Part shown: positions 15,613-22,355 of the stretch, piece by piece
Numbering within the stretch: the first letter of the stretch is position 1
Layout of the letters: every line of letters starts with the position of its first letter
Virus record (IMG/VR): IMGVR_UViG_3300009180_000011
Span: 1-36,140 of that record
Origin: a virus
Length of the DNA stretch: 36,140 bases
Reading direction: 5' to 3' (one strand)
Notes under the pieces: model-generated
What the model was told of the DNA's origin: nothing
The model's database searches: none
Seen by the model: only the letters and a program-made list of their open reading frames with translations
Made by a program: the position numbers and the translations under genes

Positions 15613-15620
15613 TTAAAAAA

Positions 15621-15658
15621 AATCCCCTAGCTACTTTATTAGATTTGGCTAGGGGATT
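15621..15658 (-). terminator. Intrinsic-terminator-like hairpin, T tract on the minus strand
   Basis: An 11-bp perfect inverted repeat, AATCCCCTAGC (15621-15631) and GCTAGGGGATT (15648-15658), with a 16-nt loop. On the - strand it is followed by eight Ts, as for a Rho-independent terminator, while on the + strand only CAAAAAG follows. It would therefore stop antisense transcription coming from the primase gene. In the + direction it could act as a processing or stabilising hairpin between the polymerase and primase mRNA parts. Confidence 0.5.
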
Positions 15659-15687
15659 CAAAAAGTCAACATTCACGGAGATACAAA

Positions 15688-18000
15688 ATGAAACAAAATC
15701 TATTAGATTATATCATTAACTTAGCGCCAGAAGGCGAAACAGCGTTAATTGTTCGACAAAAGCCACAACTCAAAAACAACGAGATGCAGTTCCATGCAGA
15801 CGGCGCAGTCAAATGCACATGGCCTGCTTACTTGCCGACTGCTAAGACCCGAACAGGGGAAGCGTGGTATGTGAATACTGCATCCTTTATCATTGACCGG
15901 TTCGAGGATGGGCGCATTTCAGCGTCAGCATCCAACTGCGAGTATGTCCTATTTATGATGCTAGATGACATTGGCACCAAGTCCAAAACCCCACCCCTTG
16001 CACCGACGTGGATTTTAGAAACGTCGGAGGGGAATTTTCAATATGGTTACGCGTTTACTGAACAACCAACCAAGGGGGAGTTCACTGCCGCCATTCGAGC
16101 CATTGCCGATGCAGGCTACACAGATGCTGGTGCTTGCAATGCAGTACGCAACGTGCGTATACCAGGCAGTATTAATTTAAAACCTGGTCGCAATAACTTT
16201 GAAGCAAAATTGGTTGAGTTTACACCGACGAACGAATATACTTTAGGAGAGATTTGCGATGCGTTGGGGGTTACCCCAGCGCCTGCCGATACGAACCATT
16301 ATCAACCCTTACGACTTGCCGATAATGGTAGCGACAACGTGTTAGCGTGGCTCAATACTGAAGGCCTTATCTTGTCCAAAATTAATGGTGAGGGGTGGTT
16401 GGGGGTTATCTGCCCGAACAATGCCGAGCATACAGACGGCAATCCAGAGGGACGTTACAAGCCGTTGGATCGTTCGTACTGTTGCCTACATTCACATTGT
16501 ATTGACTTTGATTCTAAGTCGTTTTTAGGGTGGGTTGCCGATAATGGCGGTCCAACAGTTACGCATGGACTGCGTGATGAGCTGATTGCTGAAACGATGA
16601 GCGTTGCTCTCGCCAAAATTAGCCCTTCTGATATGTTTAGCACCGATTCTGATGCGTTAATCGCTGAGGTAGAACGTAAAGAATTAGGTCGTGTTGAGAA
16701 GAACGGATGGTATGAGCGCTTTGCGTATGTGCAAGACGATGAGAGTTACTTCGATATGCAAGACAGACGAGAAATCAGCCGTCAGACATTTAATGCCCTT
16801 TATCGTCATATCGATTGCAAGTCAATCCACTCTGGCACGCGCATCCTAGCGTCAAACTGTTTTGATGAAAATAGACAAGCGAAAGGCGCCAAAGCGTTAG
16901 TCGGCATCACCTATGCTGCTGGTGAATCTGTCATCGTCAATCGTGATGGAGATTTATTTGGTAATCGTTGGCGTGACGCTAGACCGGATGTGTCAGGCGT
17001 AACGGCTAACGATCAGTCGGTTTTAGCGTGGTTAGACCATTGTCGTACTCTTATTACCGAACCTGAAGAATTAGACCACTTACTCGACATCATGGCGTTC
17101 AAGGTTCAGAACCCACGTATCAAGATCAACCATGCCGTATTGCATGGGGGTGACGAGGGGAGTGGCAAGGATACGATGTGGGCGCCGTTCATTTGGGCAG
17201 TTTGCGGGCCACACCTTAAGAATAGGGGGATCATGGACAGCAACAGCGTGACTTCACAATGGGGATATCAGCTAGAGTCCGAGATTCTCATCATTAACGA
17301 ACTGAAAGAACCTGATGCCGCGGCACGTAGGCAGTTAGCGAATCAACTCAAGCCAATCATTGCCGCACCGCCGGAGATGTTGCCGATTAATCGTAAAGGT
17401 TTGCACCCCTACCAAATGGCAAACAGACTGTTCGTTTTAGCGTTTAGTAACGACCCTGTTCCAATCAGTTTAGCGACGCAAGATAGACGTTGGTTTTGCG
17501 TATGGTCAGCTGCATCTCGCATGGATTCACACAAGGCTAAAAAAATGTGGGATTGGTATCAAAATGGGGGTTTTGAGTCGATTTCAGCGTGGTTGCATAG
17601 CCGTGATGTAAGTCACTTCAACCCATCAGCGCCGCCGTTTACAACTGAATTTAAATCGAATCTTATCGAGCATGGCATGAGTATGGCTGAAAGTTATTTA
17701 GTCGAGATGTTGCGCAATCGTAGTGGGGAGTTTACAAAAGGGGTGATTAGCTCACCATTTCACAGCTTATGTGACCGCTTGACAGGGTTAGCGCCGAGTA
17801 ATGTCAAGGTGCCACAAGCAGCGTTGCTACATGCCTTAAAAGAAGCTGGATGGATTGATTGTGGGCGTTTAAAGTCTAGAGAGTTTGATACGAAGAAACA
17901 TATATTTGCCGCGCCCGAAGTAGCTGAAGCACTTAGTAAATCCGAGTTACGCCGAGCAGTTGAAGATATACCGGCGCCCCAAAAGGTTCAAGTTAAATAG
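15688..18000 (+). CDS. Primase-helicase (AEP-like primase plus SF3/DUF5906-type helicase)
   Basis: A 770-residue replication protein with two halves. The N-terminal half has features of RepB-type archaeo-eukaryotic primases: an acidic motif FMMLDDIGTK (about 90-100), a strand ending in YGYAFTEQPTKGE, and RNVRIPGSINLK. A Cys/His-rich patch (CPNNAEH ... YCCLHSHC) at about 235-275 may be a zinc-binding unit. The C-terminal half matches DUF5906/superfamily 3 helicases, with Walker A HGGDEGSGKDT (Lys494), an ESEILIINELKEP Walker B region and FVLAFSNDPVPI as the sensor motif. It would open and prime DNA for the phage polymerase. A repeat cluster begins in its stop codon. Confidence 0.88.
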   Translation: MKQNLLDYIINLAPEGETALIVRQKPQLKNNEMQFHADGAVKCTWPAYLPTAKTRTGEAWYVNTASFIIDRFEDGRISASASNCEYVLFMMLDDIGTKSKTPPLAPTWILETSEGNFQYGYAFTEQPTKGEFTAAIRAIADAGYTDAGACNAVRNVRIPGSINLKPGRNNFEAKLVEFTPTNEYTLGEICDALGVTPAPADTNHYQPLRLADNGSDNVLAWLNTEGLILSKINGEGWLGVICPNNAEHTDGNPEGRYKPLDRSYCCLHSHCIDFDSKSFLGWVADNGGPTVTHGLRDELIAETMSVALAKISPSDMFSTDSDALIAEVERKELGRVEKNGWYERFAYVQDDESYFDMQDRREISRQTFNALYRHIDCKSIHSGTRILASNCFDENRQAKGAKALVGITYAAGESVIVNRDGDLFGNRWRDARPDVSGVTANDQSVLAWLDHCRTLITEPEELDHLLDIMAFKVQNPRIKINHAVLHGGDEGSGKDTMWAPFIWAVCGPHLKNRGIMDSNSVTSQWGYQLESEILIINELKEPDAAARRQLANQLKPIIAAPPEMLPINRKGLHPYQMANRLFVLAFSNDPVPISLATQDRRWFCVWSAASRMDSHKAKKMWDWYQNGGFESISAWLHSRDVSHFNPSAPPFTTEFKSNLIEHGMSMAESYLVEMLRNRSGEFTKGVISSPFHSLCDRLTGLAPSNVKVPQAALLHALKEAGWIDCGRLKSREFDTKKHIFAAPEVAEALSKSELRRAVEDIPAPQKVQVK

Positions 18001-18136
18001 AGTCGAAATTAGCGTGGTTAGAAGGAGTCGAAATTAGCGTGAAACGACCAGGCTAAAATCGAGTCGAAATTAGCGTGTTTTGATTGAGTTGAAATTAGCG
18101 TGTTTTGATTGAGTTTATCTTGGCTAAATTAATGTG
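18000..18136 (+). repeat. Iteron-like direct repeats, candidate replication origin
   Basis: Four copies of a 17-bp repeat GAGTCGAAATTAGCGTG start at 18000, 18025, 18061 and 18086 (the last has GAGTTG). A degenerate fifth unit starts at 18111 with GAGTTT and has CTAAATTAATGTG at 18124-18136. The steps are 25, 36, 25 and 25 bp; the odd step is larger by 11 bp, about one helical turn, so the copies stay on one DNA face. Direct repeats beside a replication gene are typical of iteron origins, but they could also be regulator sites. Confidence 0.6.
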
Positions 18137-18209
18137 AAGTAGTTACAAGGATCTAAAAAATAACGCTGCTTTATTTTGGACTGCTGGACTGCTAAATTTT
18201 AGGTAATAA

Positions 18210-18233
18210 AAAACCCCTATTTTTAGGGGTTTT
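18210..18233. terminator. Bidirectional intrinsic terminator between convergent operons
   Basis: A 10-bp perfect stem AAAACCCCTA (18210-18219) and TAGGGGTTTT (18224-18233) with a TTTT loop, followed by TCT on the + strand and preceded by a run of As that gives a T tract on the - strand. It stands between the end of the rightward replication operon and the end of the leftward amidoligase module, so it can serve both. Confidence 0.8.
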
Positions 18234-18255
18234 CTACTGTTTCTTAGGTATCTAG

Positions 18256-18318
18256 CTATAAATCAAATAAAGCTATCAAGATATAAAGAATCGAACCAAC
18301 TACTATTGCAGTCAGCAT
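18256..18318 (-). CDS. Tiny hydrophobic peptide (20 aa)
   Basis: A 20-residue frame MLTAIVVGSILYILIALFDL, entirely a membrane helix, starting directly after the stop of the 27-residue frame upstream. At this length chance is a real alternative. The tight spacing and hydrophobic pattern are the only support. Confidence 0.25.
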   Translation of the reverse strand: MLTAIVVGSILYILIALFDL

Positions 18319-18402
18319 TTATGACCACCATTCAGCTAATCCATAACCTAACAAAACACCAAACACGATAACGATTACAGCATCAATAATTTTATCTTTC
18401 AT
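18319..18402 (-). CDS. Small membrane peptide (27 aa)
   Basis: A 27-residue frame starting MKDKIIDAVIVIVFGVLLGY and ending LAEWWS: a charged start, one membrane helix, and an aromatic end. A GAGGA ribosome site lies just before it, overlapping the end of the 113-residue gene. It belongs to the amidoligase module by position. It may be a membrane part or anchor of that system, but the role is unknown. Confidence 0.4.
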   Translation of the reverse strand: MKDKIIDAVIVIVFGVLLGYGLAEWWS

Positions 18403-18403
18403 T

Positions 18404-18745
18404 TCATTCCTCGATTAAAGTTTTAAGTAAATCAGCATAGGAGTTACTCACAGCTGGATATATTTCAGAAAAGGCATCCATAAAAAAGAATGAGTAATCA
18501 TATTCAGTAGCACCATTTCTAATAGCACAGTCAAATATTTTAGTTAAATCAACTATTAATTCTGAACCATTATTTTTTAAAATTTGTTGTTCAATTTGTT
18601 GCAATACATCCTGAGCTTGAGTTATTGTTTCCTTGTCATCTTCATAACATGAATCTGAAGGTTCTTTATCATCAATGTAATAATCTCCGATTTTAGAAAG
18701 TCTCTCAAGTTTTAAGAATTGTTCTTTAGTAATTTCTACTATCAT
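18404..18745 (-). CDS. Acidic hypothetical protein (113 aa) of amidoligase module
   Basis: A 113-residue acidic protein starting MIVEITKEQFLKLERLSKIG, mainly helical, with an acidic loop DDKEPSDSCYEDDKE at about 25-40 and an aromatic segment YDYSFFFMDAF. There is no membrane helix or enzyme motif. Its ATG overlaps the glutamine amidotransferase stop (ATGA), so it is made together with that enzyme. It could be a partner, substrate carrier or inhibitor of the pair, but I do not recognise a family. Confidence 0.6.
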   Translation of the reverse strand: MIVEITKEQFLKLERLSKIGDYYIDDKEPSDSCYEDDKETITQAQDVLQQIEQQILKNNGSELIVDLTKIFDCAIRNGATEYDYSFFFMDAFSEIYPAVSNSYADLLKTLIEE

Positions 18746-19815
18746 GCTATTTCCTTTTCTTTTTTAGTATTGAATGAATTTTTAGTGTTTACGCCATAAG
18801 AATCATAGGTTTCAGTTTTAACCAGCTCAGCTAGATAAGGGAACATGTTGATAGCATCTTGATGATTCCTGATACATTTAACATAGTCATCCTCTCTTAA
18901 TCCACCATCTAAGCACATGTAAGCTATGTCTATGTATGAGCTATAGTCAAAAGTTTTAATAAACTCATACACTACATCAGGATTCATGTCTGTAGCTTTG
19001 AACAGTCCAGCATCCTCAAATTCCATGAATATCTGATTTAACTCATCATCTTGATAGTAGCTAGACTCATGATCCTCATCATTCAATAAAGGACTTTTAA
19101 CTTTGATAGAACCATTGTAAGAATACCCATAGTTGTATGAACCTAAATAGTCATCTTTATAGTTGTATCTAATTTCTGGTAAGTCCTTTAGTTGATTTAA
19201 TAGGATTTTCTTATCCTTAGATGGTTTCTTAGTAGCTAATCTTGATGCTGTCCATGCGTAGGTATTCGATAACCACATCCCATGCCAATAAACACCAGCA
19301 TCCTTGTTAATCGTTGCCATTCTACCCTTACTGTCCATAATCACGAATTTATTACTATGTCCAATATGCTCAGCTACTACTAAATTGAAAGCTGGATGAA
19401 ATGCAAAATCAGGATTTTTAGCTAACATAGGGATTAAAAAATTCTTAATGTAGTGATAGGTGTCTGATTTCTTAGGATTCTCTTTGTTACCCGTTGATAG
19501 AATCCCATTGTGCATTAACCACATATCAATGCCATGAGTAGCTTTATTGAGAATCTGATAGGGATGACAGTTATCTAAATCAATGTCTCCATGCGTCCTC
19601 ATTCTTAAATGCCATGCACAATTTTTACCCTTGATGTGGGCATCATAAAATGCTAACAATTCCCTTTCAGTTTTAGGTAGAGATTTTTTTACAATCAAAT
19701 TCCCTTTCTCAACATACATAACCCCTACACCATCAGAGTTATAACTATAGAAATCAGAAATCCATTCAGAATGAAGCTCTGGACTGTTTTTAGCTTGAGT
19801 AATTAATAAACACAT
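18742..19815 (-). CDS. Class II glutamine amidotransferase
   Basis: A 357-residue protein with an Ntn-type class II glutamine amidotransferase domain at about 2-190. After removal of Met1 the N-terminal residue is the catalytic cysteine (MCLLITQAKN). Other marks are SDGVGVMY, HLRMRTHG (residues 69-76, glutamine-binding Arg73) and LMHNGIL (Asn103-Gly104, oxyanion hole). The family splits glutamine to release ammonia for a partner synthase. The C-terminal 150 residues are acidic and helical, rich in Y, D and N, with no recognised fold. The likely partner is the amidoligase upstream. An AAGGAAAA ribosome site precedes the ATG. Confidence 0.85.
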   Translation of the reverse strand: MCLLITQAKNSPELHSEWISDFYSYNSDGVGVMYVEKGNLIVKKSLPKTERELLAFYDAHIKGKNCAWHLRMRTHGDIDLDNCHPYQILNKATHGIDMWLMHNGILSTGNKENPKKSDTYHYIKNFLIPMLAKNPDFAFHPAFNLVVAEHIGHSNKFVIMDSKGRMATINKDAGVYWHGMWLSNTYAWTASRLATKKPSKDKKILLNQLKDLPEIRYNYKDDYLGSYNYGYSYNGSIKVKSPLLNDEDHESSYYQDDELNQIFMEFEDAGLFKATDMNPDVVYEFIKTFDYSSYIDIAYMCLDGGLREDDYVKCIRNHQDAINMFPYLAELVKTETYDSYGVNTKNSFNTKKEKEIA

Positions 19816-19848
19816 ATTTTTTATTTTCCTTTAGTTGATTGAAATTGT

Positions 19849-21219
19849 TTAAGCTACTAATTTAAGATGATGCTCAGGACATACCTTGTTGATTGCTGAT
19901 ACTTCAAACCCTTTACTTCTAAGATATACCCTTAGAAACCTTGTATCTTGCTTATTCTCAGGTTTACAAATAAATTCTATAAAGTCCTTAGTTGTAAGCT
20001 GGTCAATACTTGCATCTTTGCAAAAATGCCATGTGGCATAGGTAAATTCGAGACATGCCATAATCGTCTCATATTTCAATGTGCCTTTAAATAGTCTGAA
20101 TTCAATAGTCCTATCATTCTGAAAGTTTAAGGATTCATACCTATCATAATTTAACCCTCTTAGCTGGTTAAATTTGTTTTTACTATTTTTCACAGTATTT
20201 TTTAACCAGCTTTTATCACTTTTTTTATCTACTAATTTGGCGTAACTAGCTGAATCCCGTCTAGCTATAGCTTTAATTAAATCTAAGTTACTAGCATCAT
20301 TGATAAAGAAAACCATCTTAGCACCATGTAAGGTAGTCATATCAGACTTACAGATGTGGATGTGCAATCCACATGTAGATGTGTTATGTGATGACATGCC
20401 ATCAAACCTATGCTTAAAAAATTCTAGCTGTGTTTTATGCACATCTAACCCCGTATAGCTAGTCACCATCTCAAACCCGTTATCTAGTGAACGATCCTCT
20501 TCACATAGTGCATAGGTATGTTGTTTATATTTCCCAACAACATCTAACAAATGACCAGCTCTCTCATCTTTATTAAATTTTCCAGAATCGGCTGTTTCCA
20601 TCTCCAGCTCAAGTCCTAACAATACCCTAGGTTTACGATTATCAAAACTTGATGGGATATGTCCTAGTTTTCGTTTACTAGAATGATAAGAACCAATATT
20701 GTTATAACCATTAGAATCATCATCATCATATTCATCCTCATCCTCGAACCATTCGTCTCTTTGGTAATAATTCTCATCATTATTCCAATAGTAGTTTTCC
20801 TTACAGCTAGAACAGATTATGTCGTCATCTTCTAAACTATAAAAATTACCTTCCATGTCAAGATGACTACAATCATAACAAGCACCAAAAGAATAATTAG
20901 TAAAGGTATTGTTTAATAAATCTTTCCAATTTCTTAGACTACGCATCCAATAATAATGATTATTTAACTCACTTACAATGAACATACTAGCTGAATGAGA
21001 ATTACTGAACATTTTGGAATGAAACAATTTTCCAAAATCTTTCAAGTCTTGCTTTCTTTCTTTATATTCCTCAGCTGTAATATTTGACGACATACAATCA
21101 ACTAAAAGTCTATCAGTTATCTTAGCATTGGCATTTATCCTACCATTGATTAAATACCTTAGATAACTTAGATTACTTCCACTAGCTCTATATTGATGCT
21201 TTAACTGAATTAAATTCAT
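19849..21219 (-). CDS. Putative amidoligase with N-terminal zinc ribbon
   Basis: A 456-residue protein with an Amidoligase_2-type domain (glutamine-synthetase-like COOH-NH2 ligase fold) at about 198-400. Hallmarks are GLELEMET (202-209), CEEDRSL and GFEMVT (239-253), CGLHIHI (283-289) and RTIEFRLFKGTL (370-381). The family is predicted to use ATP to join an amine to a carboxylate, often beside a glutamine amidotransferase, as here. Before it, C114-x2-C117 and C136-x2-C139 form a zinc-ribbon-like unit, followed by a very acidic linker (about 156-169). The N-terminal 110 residues are helical. It is the first gene of a leftward AT-rich module whose promoter must lie in the DnaA-box region. The target is unknown. 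Confidence 0.8.
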   Translation of the reverse strand: MNLIQLKHQYRASGSNLSYLRYLINGRINANAKITDRLLVDCMSSNITAEEYKERKQDLKDFGKLFHSKMFSNSHSASMFIVSELNNHYYWMRSLRNWKDLLNNTFTNYSFGACYDCSHLDMEGNFYSLEDDDIICSSCKENYYWNNDENYYQRDEWFEDEDEYDDDDSNGYNNIGSYHSSKRKLGHIPSSFDNRKPRVLLGLELEMETADSGKFNKDERAGHLLDVVGKYKQHTYALCEEDRSLDNGFEMVTSYTGLDVHKTQLEFFKHRFDGMSSHNTSTCGLHIHICKSDMTTLHGAKMVFFINDASNLDLIKAIARRDSASYAKLVDKKSDKSWLKNTVKNSKNKFNQLRGLNYDRYESLNFQNDRTIEFRLFKGTLKYETIMACLEFTYATWHFCKDASIDQLTTKDFIEFICKPENKQDTRFLRVYLRSKGFEVSAINKVCPEHHLKLVA

Positions 21220-21293
21220 TTTTACTACTCCTATAGATTAGATTAAATTAATTTACTTTACTGCTCTTATAGTGTAACAGAATTTATTGCATT

Positions 21294-21683
21294 TGTGGAC
21301 AATTTTTATTCATTGTGGACATGATGTGGATAAGAATGTGGACTATGAGAATTGGCATGGAACCCTTGAGGATGCTGGATGTGGATAATGTGGACTATTT
21401 TATTACCTTATATCTATAAGATTAAAAATATCTAAATGAGAATCATTCTCATGTGTCAACTTGTACCAATTAAAAATGACTTATCCACATGTCCACAATG
21501 TCCACAATTCGTGCATGTTGTCCACATGCAAAATGCCCTTAAATCTCTCTTATGGACAATGTGGACACCAGACTTTTAATTGTCCATATTGTCCACAATT
21601 AAACCCTTTTAAATCCCCTAGCACCTAATTAAAAATGATTGTCCACATTGTCCATGTTGTCCACATTGTCCATGTTGTCCACA
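21294..21683. repeat. DnaA-box array (three perfect boxes, about sixteen near matches)
   Basis: Perfect DnaA boxes of the R1 form TTATCCACA are at 21481-21489 (+), 21325-21333 (-) and 21380-21388 (-). Near matches of the form TTGTCCACA, ATGTCCACA or TTGTCCATG fill the rest, including five tandem units at exact 9-bp steps from 21639 to 21683. Boxes on the left mostly face the right-hand ones across an AT-rich stretch. A 12-mer AATTAAAAATGA stands directly before two box clusters (21468-21479 and 21627-21638). This is the architecture of a DnaA-dependent origin or a DnaA-binding sink. Confidence 0.65.
21436..21452. promoter_or_regulatory. Fur-box-like perfect palindrome
   Basis: ATGAGAATCATTCTCAT is an 8-1-8 perfect inverted repeat. 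Its core TGAGAATCATTCTCA agrees with the 7-1-7 Fur consensus TGATAATNATTATCA except for one symmetric position in each arm, a variant common in natural Fur sites. It sits in the AT-rich centre of the DnaA-box array, upstream of the amidoligase module. Recognition by host Fur is inferred. Confidence 0.45.
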
Positions 21684-21701
21684 TCCTATGCCTTGATGCT
21701 G

Positions 21702-21731
21702 TCCAGCTATAAAATTTTCCAGCTATAAAAT
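21702..21731 (+). repeat. 14-bp direct repeat
   Basis: TCCAGCTATAAAAT occurs at 21702-21715 and 21718-21731, a 16-bp step, right after the last DnaA-like box. The TATAAAAT core could open easily or resemble -10 boxes. Its role is unknown. Confidence 0.5.
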
Positions 21732-21864
21732 CCCTAGCAAAAACGCCTAGCGATCTAGTGGAAAAATGGCTTTCAGCAGCATACCCCCCGGGTAGGGCCT
21801 GGGCGTAGGTGTGTCTGTTAATGGACGTATCGCAAAAACTTTTTATTTTTTTAGAAATTTTTTA

Positions 21865-21893
21865 TTAGCACCTAACAAAAAATTTGATACACT
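21865..21893 (+). promoter_or_regulatory. Possible promoter abutting terminase start
   Basis: TTAGCA (21865-21870), a 17-bp spacer, and TACACT (21888-21893) each match four of six bases of the sigma-70 consensus boxes. Transcription would begin at about 21899-21901, which falls on the second ATG of the terminase small-subunit frame (21900). There is no Shine-Dalgarno sequence upstream of either ATG, so a leaderless message is possible. Confidence 0.4.
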
Positions 21894-22355
21894 ATGCAAA
21901 TGTTCGATAACTTCCAATCCTTCCCTTACGAAGTGCGACAGGTTCGCGCTACGGAGTCACGCTTAGAGAAAATCTACGCAGCGTCCAAGTTAGGACTTAA
22001 AGGTGACTCGCTTGCCTTGGCGTCTGGGATGTTGCCTACCGAGTACCGGCAACTGATTCAACTAGATCCTATTGCTGAAATGGCTGAACTCAAAGGACGC
22101 GCCGACGGGGAGATGGAGATGTCTACCGTACTGCACGCAGCCGCTAAAGCAGGTGATGCAAAGTCAGCATTAGAAATCCTAAAGCATCAGCACGGGTGGG
22201 TCGCAAAACAACAACTGTCCATCGACGTGGAACAACGCATCAGCATTACCCAGGCATTAGAACAAGCACAAACGCGCGTCATCGAGGGTGTCTACACCGA
22301 CGTTGACGCAACGTTCCACATGAAACCGCAGTTAAAAGAAAAGCAAACCGCTTAA
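21894..22355 (+). CDS. Terminase small subunit
   Basis: A 153-residue helical protein directly upstream of the terminase large subunit. It starts MQMFDNFQSFPYEVRQVRA. An N-terminal helix-turn-helix-like part (KLGLKGDSLALASGMLPTEY, about 32-52) would bind the packaging site, and the central helices form the oligomer ring. Start codons are available at 21894 and 21900; the second fits a leaderless transcript. The identity rests on position, length and helix-turn-helix pattern more than on a sequence motif. The stop TAA is immediately followed by the large-subunit ATG. Confidence 0.75.
   Translation: MQMFDNFQSFPYEVRQVRATESRLEKIYAASKLGLKGDSLALASGMLPTEYRQLIQLDPIAEMAELKGRADGEMEMSTVLHAAAKAGDAKSALEILKHQHGWVAKQQLSIDVEQRISITQALEQAQTRVIEGVYTDVDATFHMKPQLKEKQTA

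Larger units (their letters stand above)
21220..21893. other. 670-bp non-coding regulatory and candidate origin region
   Basis: I see no gene here. The region separates the leftward amidoligase module from the rightward virion operon. In order it holds a left set of TGTGGA-type boxes (21294-21397), an AT-rich stretch with a Fur-like palindrome (21398-21480), a right set of TCCACA-type boxes (21481-21683), a 14-bp direct repeat (21702-21731), a GC-rich CCCCCCGGG patch (about 21782-21800), a T-rich run, and a possible promoter touching the terminase start (21865-21893). Confidence 0.8.

Noticed and set aside
21639-21683. Regular 9-bp tandem repeats as a CRISPR array
   Set aside because: The units abut without unique spacers and are far too short; they fit DnaA-like binding sites.
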